Of a stretch of 64,000 nucleotides of DNA, positions 10,570 through 19,450 are shown piece by piece. Below the pieces are notes generated by a model. It searched no databases. It had not been told where the DNA came from and saw only the letters and a list, made by a program, of their open reading frames with translations. The first letter of the stretch is position 1. Every line of letters begins with the position of its first letter. Position numbers and translations under genes: made by a program. This DNA is from Saccharomycopsis phalli (Eukaryota > Ascomycota > Saccharomycetes > Ascoideales > Saccharomycopsidaceae), in NCBI GenBank assembly GCA_020342235.1, contig CP073217.1, positions 620,001-684,000 on the forward strand, written 5' to 3'.

Positions 10570-11130
10570 TGTATCAAAAGTATCCTGCTGCGATGTTGAG
10601 GATTCCCATCTGAATCGGTCTCAACATGTCTAGTGGAAAATAGGTGTATACTCTGATAACTTCAAGTTGAGTTTGGTTATATTGTGGTAGAAAATCACCA
10701 ATCCATAGGTAATAGGAGAAAGCGCACAAGTCCTGAACAAAACTCAGGTAGTGCGACCCCAGTTCCATAATTAATGTGGTCAAGGGCTTGTCTGGTGAAT
10801 CAATCTGGTTAGTATGGTAAGAAGTCATTTTGAAGCTTAGCCAGCGATCTAGATATATCTAGTAGTTTCACCTGAGGTTTAGTTGAATTGGGTGAACGAG
10901 CCATTTGCTTTTGCAAAGAATTGAGTACGAAGTTTTCCCAGTCAAGGCCTGTTTTACTGGCAATTCTGAAGCTCGTTCGTTGAGTACTTTGGATCGGCAG
11001 CTGGTCACTGTGTTTGTAGATTGTGAAATTGTCAATGAAGCCAAGTACCTTGGCCCAGTAACCAAGAGTAGAGGCTGTGCATTGGATAATGACTAAGTAA
11101 GATTGGTGGGCTTTGTGGTACTTCAAAGGA
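10570..11130 (-). mobile_element. Decayed LINE reverse-transcriptase remnant (active-site region)
   Basis: The minus-strand frame at 10809-11126 carries K-V-L-G-F-I-D-N-F-T-I-Y, matching the LINE RT palm motif 'GFxDDxxxY' with the second Asp replaced. It is followed by S-K-T-G-L-D-W-E and V-K-L-L-D-I-S, the blocks expected next. The same 'VKLLGI' block occurs in the remnant at 0.9-1.8 kb, so they may be one family. Frame breaks show it is dead. The 9931-10570 stretch between this and the purine repeat holds no recognised gene. Confidence 0.6.
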
Positions 11131-11139
11131 GATTGGGAT

Positions 11140-11980
11140 CTGTGGATTCGAGAGATTGTTGTTGATCCAAAAGCTAATTATTGATCTGAAAGCTAATTGT
11201 TGATCCAAGAGCTCATTGTTGATCTGAGCTTTGTTCTTTTATAGGAAGAAGCTGTCAATCCATTTAATTAGCTCAATTTGGACCCCGAATTGTTTCATTT
11301 TTATATAAAATGAATCATTTTATTGAATGAGCATTAGCACAGGACCTGTGCACCGGTAAATTAATGGGAAATGCGGATATCACTGGCGATTATTGACTCC
11401 TACTTCTGGTGATTATTGCACTGATATGCATTGTTGATTAGCGTCACAACGGAATCAGTCATACAGATTCTCACTTTCAGACTATTTGCCCGGAGCTAGG
11501 TGCCATAAATATGTCGTGGTTGATTCAAATATTTCCCTGTGATGTTTGAGAGGCTGTTGGCGATACGCCTTTGCATGGTTTGTAATATGGTTTTCCAGAT
11601 TTGAGGGACATTATTATGATGACGCTTTCTTTTGGTTCGGACATGTGCCTGAGTCAAGAAGATTTTTATATGGCTTGGAGTTGATTTGGAAATTTGGATT
11701 GTTTCATAGTTTTTCAATCTGCCAACTGTGTTTTGATTTTCTTGGTTGTTATTTTCTTTGCTGTGATTTTTCAACTGTAGTTTGACTTTCTGAACTGTTA
11801 TTTAATCAGGTTCCTGACATTTTTCTTTTGCAATGCTTGTCCATCAATTGATTATACCAGTGGTGTTTACGTTTAAAAGCTTGGTGTAGTTCTGATGATG
11901 AATCGATCCAATGACTAGTTTGGAGTATTTTAATAAAAGCCTTTGTTGAGTTGATGAGCCGAAATTAAATTGGGCAGTTT
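11140..11980. other. AT-rich intergenic DNA with an 18-bp direct repeat
   Basis: About 11156-11228 contains roughly four copies of a 17-18-bp unit ('ttgttgatccaagagct'-like). The rest shows only short frames that match nothing I recognise. Confidence 0.4.
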
Positions 11981-11984
11981 TCGT

Positions 11985-12165
11985 TTCCATTTCATTTCAT
12001 CTTTATCGCCATTTCATCTTTATCGCCATTTCATCTTTATCGCCGTCTCATCTTTATCACTATCTCATCTTTATTTATTTCATCTATATTTATTTCATCT
12101 TTATTTATTTCATCTTTATTTATTTCATCTTTATTTATTTCATCTCCATTTCATTATATCCACAC
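11985..12165. repeat. Minisatellite of 15-bp units (tttatttatttcatc)
   Basis: Tandem units 'catttcatctttatcgc' grading into 15-bp 'tttatttatttcatc' copies. They lie about 260 bp upstream of the RMI1 start codon, in its likely promoter. Confidence 0.85.
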
Positions 12166-12428
12166 TATAACCTTGAAATTAAACCCAACTCACCTTACAT
12201 CACTCAGTCCAAACTTTCCCAAGTGTTCCAAATACATTTGTGTATGCATCTTGTAGTTTTTCAACTGTAATGCATATTTTACAATATTTCAAACCCACAT
12301 ACAGAAATAGTCACGGGAATTAACACCTCACGGAACAATATAATTTCCGACTTTTGCCCTCAAGGTTCATTTCCAAGCATTTGATCATAAAAATCCCACT
12401 CACCACGTGCATTTCCAACTCCATTTGC

Positions 12429-13028
12429 ATGCTCTCTCGCCTCTCTCATCAACAGCTCTTGGACCTATATTCCAAGCACAAGGTCCCATATTCCAACACA
12501 TTGCTCCCGGTTATTCTCCAATTGCCTACGCTTTCAGTTCCGGTGATTCTCCAGATTGTCGATGTCAGAAACATTTCCAAATCAAACATTAACCAGATTG
12601 ACGCACTTGTCGGGCAGCTTGACCCGGCACAATGCAACACCGATCTCTTGAGTACGACAAGAAAAAATACGGCCAAGAATACAAGGAACAACACAAGAAA
12701 GGGCAATACAACAAAAAACAAGCTCATCACATCCGTCAATCTCACTGCCGACGGATCTACTGAGCCACCAAAACAAGACGGCTCAACATACTACAAATAC
12801 ACGCTAATGGATGCGGGGGAAAACTTGTGCTACGCCATTGAGTCCAACGTGCCGCAGAACCGTCCCGAGAACGTGATAGTTGGCACGAAGATCATCGTCA
12901 CAGCCGCAAAAATCAGCCACAAGATCCTCCTCCTTGAGTCGTCCTGCCTCATTGACTTGCAGCCCTCCTCCCCCGAGCTCGACCGGGTAACGTTGCAGAG
13001 ACTCAAAGACCAGCTTGATGGTTTTTAG
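12429..13028 (+). CDS. RMI1: RMI1, OB-fold subunit of the RecQ helicase-topoisomerase III complex
   Basis: Predicted 199 aa from the first ATG (the frame is open from 12354 without an ATG). Rmi1 stimulates Top3-Sgs1 dissolution of recombination intermediates. Blocks match S. cerevisiae Rmi1: 'ISKSNINQIDALVGQLDP' (yeast has ITKSKLTQIDDIKTKLDP), then 'LITSVNL', 'STYYKYTLMDAGENLCYAIE' and 'VGTKIIVTAAKISHKILLLE'. A Lys/Asn/Thr-rich insert sits between the two halves of the OB fold. The stop is 7 bp before the TRS23 ATG, and the 3' end of the ORF holds a CGGGTAA site (12984-12990) that may serve TRS23. Confidence 0.82.
   Translation: MLSRLSHQQLLDLYSKHKVPYSNTLLPVILQLPTLSVPVILQIVDVRNISKSNINQIDALVGQLDPAQCNTDLLSTTRKNTAKNTRNNTRKGNTTKNKLITSVNLTADGSTEPPKQDGSTYYKYTLMDAGENLCYAIESNVPQNRPENVIVGTKIIVTAAKISHKILLLESSCLIDLQPSSPELDRVTLQRLKDQLDGF
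12984..12990. promoter_or_regulatory. Reb1-type CGGGTAA site inside the RMI1 ORF, upstream of TRS23
   Basis: CGGGTAA lies 46 bp before the TRS23 ATG at 13036. Such sites occur in several promoters of this window. Its place inside the RMI1 reading frame suggests the TRS23 promoter is embedded in RMI1 coding DNA. Confidence 0.45.
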
Positions 13029-13035
13029 TCTGCAA

Positions 13036-13725
13036 ATGATCCACTCGCTCCACATTCTCAACAAGGCCGGTGGCTTGGTATATCACCAGGACTACTCGTC
13101 GGTGCTCAGCAAGTTGGACATCAACGATTATTTGGTGTTTGCGGGGACAATCCACGGGGTTCATGCGATTGCCGCCAAGTTGACGCCGTTGCCGACACGA
13201 AGAAGCGCGGTTTTGGGCGAAACCGCGCCGCTGTCGGCTCCAGGAACCCCGCGGCAGGAGCCTGCGGCGGCATTTACCGGGGAAGCGCCGTCGTCGGAGG
13301 AAAGCCGCATGAATCAGTTGATTGGCAACTTCACCAACATGAACAACCACGCAGTGACCAATAGCAGTCTTCTCACGAGTTCGTCAGTGAGCTACAACAA
13401 GCTCAACAGCAATTTTTTCTACGTGAACAGCAACGTCACCGGGCTCAATGTCGTTGAGACCTCGTTCTTCAACATTTTCATTTACCAGACGCTTACGGGG
13501 GTGAAGTTTATTCTCATTACGCTGCCAAATATCCGGGACAAGGCTGCAAGCGACAGTGAGGAGAAGAACTTGAATGGAGACTACCAGGCGGCGGAGGAGT
13601 TTTTGAGGAAGGTGTATGTGCTTTACAGCGATTATGTGATGAAGAACCCGTTCTACTCCTTGGACATGCCGATAAAGGCCGATTTGTTTGATACAAAGGT
13701 GAGGGAGTTGGTGACGGGGTTCTAG
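13036..13725 (+). CDS. TRS23: TRS23, core TRAPP complex subunit (TRAPPC4)
   Basis: A 229-aa longin-like TRAPP subunit of the Ypt1 exchange factor acting at the Golgi. The N-terminus reads 'MIHSLHILNKAGGLVY' (family: 'IxxxVINKxGGLIY'). The C-terminal half has 'FNIFIYQTLTGVKFI', 'EFLRKVYVLYSDYVMKNPFYSLDMPI' and 'LFDTKV', near-identical to yeast Trs23. The middle (about residues 58-125) is a variable Ser/Asn-rich insertion, as in yeast. I chose the ATG at 13036 because human and yeast proteins have 9 residues before the conserved Asn and this start gives 8. The ATG at 13018 would overlap RMI1 by 11 nt and add six residues. Confidence 0.93.
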   Translation: MIHSLHILNKAGGLVYHQDYSSVLSKLDINDYLVFAGTIHGVHAIAAKLTPLPTRRSAVLGETAPLSAPGTPRQEPAAAFTGEAPSSEESRMNQLIGNFTNMNNHAVTNSSLLTSSSVSYNKLNSNFFYVNSNVTGLNVVETSFFNIFIYQTLTGVKFILITLPNIRDKAASDSEEKNLNGDYQAAEEFLRKVYVLYSDYVMKNPFYSLDMPIKADLFDTKVRELVTGF

Positions 13726-15165
13726 TTGTGTATCATAATACCATGCATTTGTATGTTCTGTACTGGTGTGAGGCAATATTTGAGGGTTATTGATATTGTA
13801 TGGATGGTATTGTATATTGCCATGATATTGCGACGATACTTTTGCAGAGATTTTCTTCTCGACTCCGTTCTGCCTGTCACAAGCTTCTGTTATAGGTAAA
13901 GGTCTCGTCAGACTCATTCCATTTTTACAGAGAGAATGAGTCCCCCTTTCAAGTATAGTCAGACTTTTGAATAGTTTTGCAAATATATTTTAGCTGTTTT
14001 ATCAACTTGTGTCGAACATGCAACGTACACTAGGTATGTCAATTGTAACGGTGTTGCTATATACAATTGTCATTTTTATTGTCATATTGTCATTTTCATA
14101 TTGTCATACAATTGTCACAATATTTTCATGATATTTTGACACTATTTTCTTACAATTTTATCGCTCAATATTTTAGCACCATTCTCTCACAATTGTATCG
14201 CAAAATATTTTGGCACTATTTTATCGCTCAATATGACACTATCTTGGCACAATTGCAGCACTCAATATGACACAATTTTATGTCGCCATCTCTTGATTTC
14301 CTTTTCAATTTTCCTATGTCCTTCTCACATCCCCACTAGCCTTGTTCAAATTTGTACTTAATTTTTTCAAAGTTAATTTTGCTCTAATTTGATTAATTAA
14401 TTTAATTAATCTTCAATCTTGCCTATTTCTAATATCTTCAAGTTATTAATTTAATCATCTGTAAGTATATTATTTTTATCAATCTTGCGGAATATTGCTC
14501 ACGCCTGCTGAATTTTGCACTTATTTTTCACCTCGTAACCTCCTGATGCCATCTCGTACAACTGCATACATTATGAGCATTCCCATATCCAACATCTCTT
14601 TTCCCCGGCCATTTCCATTTACAATTGCATTACCTTTCCATTATTCCATTAATTATTACCTATATAACCCAGATGGCACAGCCATTATATGTAGCACCAC
14701 TACCAAATGCTCTTGACAAAGTTGCAACGCTTGGCAACTGACAAATCACCAATGGATCTTGTACGATCCAGACACTCATTAGTCGAAACATAGTTCCCTC
14801 GAAACATAGCCCACTCGAAGCATAGCTCATTCAAAACATATCTCCCTGAATCACACTCACATCACCCGAATCACACTCACCAACTATAACCACCCATGAT
14901 AAAAAAAATTCATTCCAGCACACTGCCTCATCGCCTCCTGCTTTGCTGCTCATCCCACACAAACAACATCACAAGTTGTCAATCACAAGTTGTTAATCAC
15001 CATCAAGATAAATGCGATAATTGGATCTTCCTCAGCCATGTTTGTGTGTAAGGAAAATGAGAAATTGTTGCTCGTATAAATAGACAGTACAATCGCTCTC
15101 CCCTCTGTTTACGATAAGCTAGCACTACTCCGAAACGCAAGGCGCTGCACTGATTGTTGAGTACA
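13726..15165. other. AT-rich intergenic region with degenerate short repeats
   Basis: No gene seen. About 14065-14290 is built from degenerate 'attgtcatattgtc' and 'cacaattttatcgctcaata' units. The 14800-14890 stretch has small direct repeats ('cgaaacatag', 'aatcacactcac'). A 'gtataaata' TATA-like element lies at about 15073, roughly 100 bp before the next ATG. Confidence 0.45.
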
Positions 15166-15172
15166 TTACCCG
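15166..15172. promoter_or_regulatory. Reb1-type TTACCCG site just upstream of the DUF3074 gene
   Basis: TTACCCG ends 6 bp before the ATG at 15179, unusually close; it would lie in the 5' UTR if transcription starts upstream. Confidence 0.45.
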
Positions 15173-15178
15173 GACACC

Positions 15179-15958
15179 ATGACTAGAGGGCGAGGCTCAG
15201 ACAGCTTCCCCATGAAGATTGGCAGTGAGGTGGTAATTGGCGATATTTCTTCGGCAGAATTGGTAGCAGCTGCTCGGGAGGTCATTGATGGCACGCAATG
15301 GAAGCATTCGCGGGATTTCCAGCAGACCCGCACCAGTGTCGGTACTATTGACTGGGCACGTTGGTACATGAGGCAAACGGAGTTTCGAGACCCAGATCTG
15401 GGTATGTACAAGTCCTTGAAACGTGTTCTAGCCGGGAGTTTTGAACACGGGCAGCGAGAATCAGACAACCACACGCTGCATGAGAAGCAGTACATTGATG
15501 ACATTGTAGACTTTGAGTTAAAGTTTATCGATCTAGCCAGCGAGCATGTCTCGATGAGTTACGTGGTCCGGGTGTGCTACAAGCTCGGATTCCCAGTTCT
15601 GAACCGGGTGTTTTATGAGTTGGTCCATGTAGTTGATTATGGTAGCGAGTTTCTTGTAGTGCAGGTTCCAATTGACCCAAGTGATTTCTGGAACGTGGGT
15701 GGGTCCCAAGGAGACGGAGCTAGGCTGCAAGTTGACAGGGGGTTTGTCCGAGGTAAGTACAGTTCGGTGGAGGTTGTGACTCTGGGCGAGACTCTGGTGT
15801 GGAAAATGGCGACGGTTTCGTCACCAGGAGGAATGATTCCTGGGTGGCTTGCTGGGCTTTCGATGGAGAAGATAATAGTGCATGATGTGGATGCGGTTTT
15901 GAAGTATATAGGGCTGAGTGGGGATGGAATGAAGGATGGGAATAAGGGCAAGGAGTGA
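15179..15958 (+). CDS. DUF3074 (START-like) domain protein
   Basis: 259 aa. The C-terminal half resembles fungal DUF3074, a START/Bet v1-like lipid-binding fold: 'RVFYELVHVV', 'FLVVQVPIDP', 'VRGKYSSVEVV' and 'WKMATVSSPGGMIPGWL' followed by 'SMEKIIVHDV'. The N-terminal half, rich in charged residues, would form the start of the domain. The family's biochemical role is unknown; hydrophobic-ligand binding is inferred from the fold. Its stop is followed within a few bases by repeats ('gtgtcaaaaagt') and a 14-bp minisatellite. Confidence 0.7.
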   Translation: MTRGRGSDSFPMKIGSEVVIGDISSAELVAAAREVIDGTQWKHSRDFQQTRTSVGTIDWARWYMRQTEFRDPDLGMYKSLKRVLAGSFEHGQRESDNHTLHEKQYIDDIVDFELKFIDLASEHVSMSYVVRVCYKLGFPVLNRVFYELVHVVDYGSEFLVVQVPIDPSDFWNVGGSQGDGARLQVDRGFVRGKYSSVEVVTLGETLVWKMATVSSPGGMIPGWLAGLSMEKIIVHDVDAVLKYIGLSGDGMKDGNKGKE

Positions 15959-15959
15959 A

Positions 15960-16280
15960 GGTGTGTCAAAAAGTGTGTCAAAAAGTGAATGAAAATAAGG
16001 TGGGTGTATAAAGAGAAACGCAATGAGTGGTTTGTAAGAGAATATGTGTAGGTTGTAACGAGAAAAGCAATGAGTGGTGTATAGAGCGAAAGTATGTGAA
16101 AAGCAATTTGAAAAGTGTGTAAAAGGAGTAGGGCAGTGGGTGAAAAGAAAAGCAAGAGTAGAGAAGGAGTAACCAATTGAACGAGTAGAGACAAACGAGT
16201 AGAGACAAACGAGTAGAGACAAACGAGTAGAGACAAACGAGTAGAGACAAACGAGTAGAGACAAACGAGTAGAGACTACT
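15960..16280. repeat. 3'-flanking repeats including a 14-bp minisatellite (gagtagagacaaac)
   Basis: The array at about 16179-16277 has about seven copies of the 14-bp unit, preceded by looser AAAG/GTGT-rich repeats starting at the DUF3074 stop. The minus strand is open through it (SLLVCLYSF repeats), an artefact of the repeat. Confidence 0.85.
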
Positions 16281-16889
16281 GATAGAGTATCAAGACTGAT
16301 AAACTAGTAGAATAGTGTAAAAGAGACTGGAATTCAAGGCTGAGTGACAAGGATGGAAAAACCACCAACCAACTGGCGAAAAATGGCAATTTAGTTTGGA
16401 AAGTTACATGAAAAATGTCGGAAAAAGTCCAGTCGGAAAAAGTTGAGTACAGACCAGAGATTTGGTCAAGTCAAGAATTGAGAATTTCAGAAATGTAATT
16501 TTAGTAATGTAATTTCAGTGAATGTACGTTTATAACTGCATTTTCAGTAAATGCTAGTAAATATATTTTCAGTGATGTATATTCACTAAGTGTATTTTCA
16601 GTAATATATATTCACTAAATATAATTTCAGTAATATATTCACTAAATATAATTTCAGTGAATAAATTGAGTAAAATAATTTTTAGTAAAATAATTTTCAC
16701 TTAATAATTTCATTAAAAAAAAATTCAGTAAATATAATTCAGAAAATATAATTCAGAAAATATAATTTCTGTAAATCCAATTACTAAAATCTTTACTAAA
16801 ATCTTTACCAACACTTACCAACTCTCACCAACTCTCACCAACTCCGTACTAAACTCATTAAATGGAACCATTAACGGTGCCTACCCAAT
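16281..16889. repeat. AT-rich degenerate repeat (aatataatttcagta-like)
   Basis: From about 16480 to 16850 the sequence is built from loose 12-20-bp units based on 'aatttcagtaa', ending with three 'accaactctc' copies. No gene seen. Confidence 0.65.
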
Positions 16890-17448
16890 CTAGTGCAACC
16901 CAGAAACCCAATTCAGAATAGTAGGATAGGAGTAACCAGATGTGGCTTTGACAGTAATTAATGCAGCTAAAAATGGTCTGAGTGCACCAACGTGAAATAC
17001 CTTGAGAGTCGAAAAACAGGGTTCAGGCGCAAGACCACCGGGCAGGAATCTTGCGAGGCAAAGCCGTGGAGAGCTGGAGACCTTGCCAATGTGTAGAAAT
17101 GTCCAAAGCAGCTCAACAAATATAGCAATGTCGCTTGGGTAAAAAGGGTCTTGCCAGGTGGTGTAGTGATCCGCGACACTGGAGCATGGCTGCGTGTTCA
17201 CAATGAACACGTTTCCCCACCAGAGTCGTCGGAACGCGATCCACTGCCAGTGCACGAGATTTTTCGCCGCAGCATTTAGCGGAAAATGATCCCAGGTAGC
17301 CGACCCTGGGAGGTTTGGGCTTGTCACGGATTGCCCTGGAGCTGCATTTCGTCACCTACGCGTGCCTACCAATATTCTACAAGAGGTAGGCCAACAAAAA
17401 GAATGGGGTTTGAATACAAGCAAAGCTGCCCAAAAGAGGTAACGTCAT
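16890..17448 (-). CDS. Candidate two-exon gene, unknown hydrophobic protein
   Basis: A GC-richer island. The minus strand holds a 145-codon frame without any ATG. A possible 5' exon (17381-17448) starts with an ATG and encodes a hydrophobic N-terminus. Joining it through a 61-nt intron (17320-17380: GTAGAA donor, GTGAC branch, AAG acceptor) gives a 165-aa product rich in Trp, Phe and Leu with likely membrane segments. The splice signals are weaker than in other introns here (no CTAAC), and I do not recognise a family. It would be divergent from UGP1, with 202 bp between start codons. Confidence 0.3.
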
Positions 17449-17587
17449 CCAGAAACGACTAATCAACACAATCAATACGCCTTTCCCCCTAGACGTGGCC
17501 AAGAACAGAAACCGGTGCCCGGCTTGCAAGTGGGAAAATGACGGGGGTGCGCACACCCTGCAACGTTCCCACCTGCATCACGTTGGT

Positions 17588-17603
17588 GGGTATTTAAATG
17601 CCC
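17588..17603 (+). promoter_or_regulatory. Palindromic TATA-type element upstream of UGP1
   Basis: GGGTATTTAAATGCCC, a nearly palindromic A/T core with GGG/CCC arms, about 50-60 bp before the UGP1 ATG. Consistent with a strong TATA promoter for a highly expressed gene. Confidence 0.45.
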
Positions 17604-17650
17604 ACACGCAGCCCCAGTTTTTGGGATTTTCTTTTTCATACCATCCAGCC

Positions 17651-19219
17651 ATGAGCACCAGACGCCACAGCAAGTCGCAAAGCGCCTATGTAAGTATCCA
17701 CTGGCTCGTTGTGCTAGTGCTTCTCGTGTGCCTGTGTTCTGCTACTAACCCCCAGGCGTTTGACAACACCACCACCTCCATTGCCGCGTCGCAAATGCGC
17801 AACCACTTGAACAAGCTTGCGGACCAGATCCCAGAGGGCCAGCTCAAGAAGAAGTTCGAGTCCGAGATGGACTCGTTCTTTGCGTTGTTCCGGCGGTATC
17901 TCACCGACAAAGCCGCCGGCACCACTTTGGATTGGGACAAGATCAAGTCGCCAAACCCAGAGGAGGTCGTGCGGTATGCGACGTTGAACCCGCCAACCAC
18001 AGACAACAAGCAGTTGCTCAGCAAGTTGGCGGTGTTGAAGCTCAACGGCGGATTGGGAACCTCCATGGGATGTGTGGGCCCAAAGTCGGTGATCGAGGTC
18101 CGGGACGGGAACACGTTCTTGGACTTGTCGGTGCGCCAGATTGAGCATCTCAACCGCAAGTACGACGCGGATGTGCCGCTCTTGTTGATGAACTCGTTCA
18201 ACACCAACAGCGACACCCAGCACATTGTCAAGAAGTACGCCGGCCATCGCATCAAGATCCGCACCTTCAACCAATCGCGCTTCCCACGTGTCTTCAAGGA
18301 CTCGTTGCTCCCAGTGCCATCGGCCATCGACAGTGCTCTTAACGCCTGGTATCCGCCAGGCCATGGAGACTTGTTTGAGAGCTTGACGTCCACCGGCAAG
18401 TTGGATGAGTTGCTTGCCGAGGGCAAGGAGATTTTGTTTGTGTCCAACGGCGACAATCTCGGTGCCACCGTCGACTTGAACATCTTGAACCACATGCTTG
18501 AGACCGGCTCGGAGTATATCATGGAGCTTGCCGACAAGACCCGTGCCGACGTCAAGGGCGGTACCCTCATCAACTATGACGGACAGGTGCGTCTTTTGGA
18601 GGTCGCACAGGTGCCAAAGGAGCACGTCGAGGAGTTCAAGTCCATCAAGAAGTTCAAGAACTTCAACACCAACAATCTCTGGATCAACCTCAAGGCCATC
18701 AAGCGGCTCATTGAGCTGAGCGAGATCGAGGTCGAGATCATCCCCAACCAAAAGACCATCGGCTATGGCGGCCAGTCCGACGTGCCGGTCTTGCAGTTGG
18801 AAACCGCAGTCGGTGCCGCCATCCGCTTCTTCAACAAGGCACATGGTGTCGTGGTGCCTCGTTCCCGGTTTTTGCCAGTCAAAACATGCTCCGACTTGTT
18901 GTTGGTCAAGTCGGACTTGTTCTACTTGGAGCACGGCGCATTGAAGTTGGATCCAAACCGTTATGACGGCAACCCGTTGATCAAGTTGGGCTCAAACTTC
19001 AAAAAGGTCAGCGAGTTCCAATCCCGCATCCCGCACATGCCAAAGATTTTGGAATTGGACCACTTGACCATCACCGGTAACGTGTTCTTGGGCAAGGGCG
19101 TCACCTTCAAGGGCACCGTCATCATCGTGTGCTCCGACGGCCAAAGAATCGACATTCCAAATGGCTCCATCTTGGAGAATGTGGTGATTACTGGTAACTT
19201 GAAGATCTTAGAGCACTGA
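17651..19219 (+). CDS. UGP1: UGP1, UTP-glucose-1-phosphate uridylyltransferase, two exons
   Basis: Makes UDP-glucose from UTP and glucose-1-phosphate for glycogen, trehalose and cell-wall glucan. Exon 1 is 17651-17689 (13 codons), the intron 17690-17755 (66 nt; GTAAGT donor, TACTAAC branch, CCCCAG acceptor), exon 2 17756-19219. The spliced N-terminus '[17 protein letters not shown]' aligns residue for residue with yeast 'MSTKKHTKTHSTYAFES', and the product is 500 aa against 499 in yeast. The nucleotide-binding '[18 protein letters not shown]', '[10 protein letters not shown]' and the C-terminal beta-helix are intact. The intron is 3n and stop-free, so an unspliced mRNA would insert 22 hydrophobic residues. 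One CTG codon (18716) aligns with Ser in yeast. Confidence 0.97.
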   Translation: MSTRRHSKSQSAYVSIHWLVVLVLLVCLCSATNPQAFDNTTTSIAASQMRNHLNKLADQIPEGQLKKKFESEMDSFFALFRRYLTDKAAGTTLDWDKIKSPNPEEVVRYATLNPPTTDNKQLLSKLAVLKLNGGLGTSMGCVGPKSVIEVRDGNTFLDLSVRQIEHLNRKYDADVPLLLMNSFNTNSDTQHIVKKYAGHRIKIRTFNQSRFPRVFKDSLLPVPSAIDSALNAWYPPGHGDLFESLTSTGKLDELLAEGKEILFVSNGDNLGATVDLNILNHMLETGSEYIMELADKTRADVKGGTLINYDGQVRLLEVAQVPKEHVEEFKSIKKFKNFNTNNLWINLKAIKRLIELSEIEVEIIPNQKTIGYGGQSDVPVLQLETAVGAAIRFFNKAHGVVVPRSRFLPVKTCSDLLLVKSDLFYLEHGALKLDPNRYDGNPLIKLGSNFKKVSEFQSRIPHMPKILELDHLTITGNVFLGKGVTFKGTVIIVCSDGQRIDIPNGSILENVVITGNLKILEH

Positions 19220-19374
19220 GCACGTGCCATGCACTTCTCTGTAGCATTGCTATGCGGAGATAATACATGTACAGAATATGTGTAGCCTGGATGATTATCG
19301 TGACGATTTTCGCAAATGATGTAAACCACTGGGATTTACCATTGCACCGAATGCCTGAACAGTCGTATATTTCC

Positions 19375-19450
19375 ATTATACCAATCTATTCTTCAATCAT
19401 CACCAATCTATTCTTCCATCATCACCAATCTATTCTTCCATCATCACCAA
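19375..19450. repeat. Minisatellite of about 21 bp (accaatctattcttccatcatc) 3' of UGP1
   Basis: Three to four tandem copies beginning about 160 bp after the UGP1 stop. Confidence 0.8.

Noticed and set aside
17495-17650. 52-codon upstream extension of UGP1
   Set aside because: It precedes the conserved yeast-like N-terminus, includes the TATA-like element, and the frame has no ATG before 17651.
17714-18934. 406-codon minus-strand ORF opposite UGP1
   Set aside because: Shadow of the strongly biased UGP1 codons; UGP1 is certain by homology.
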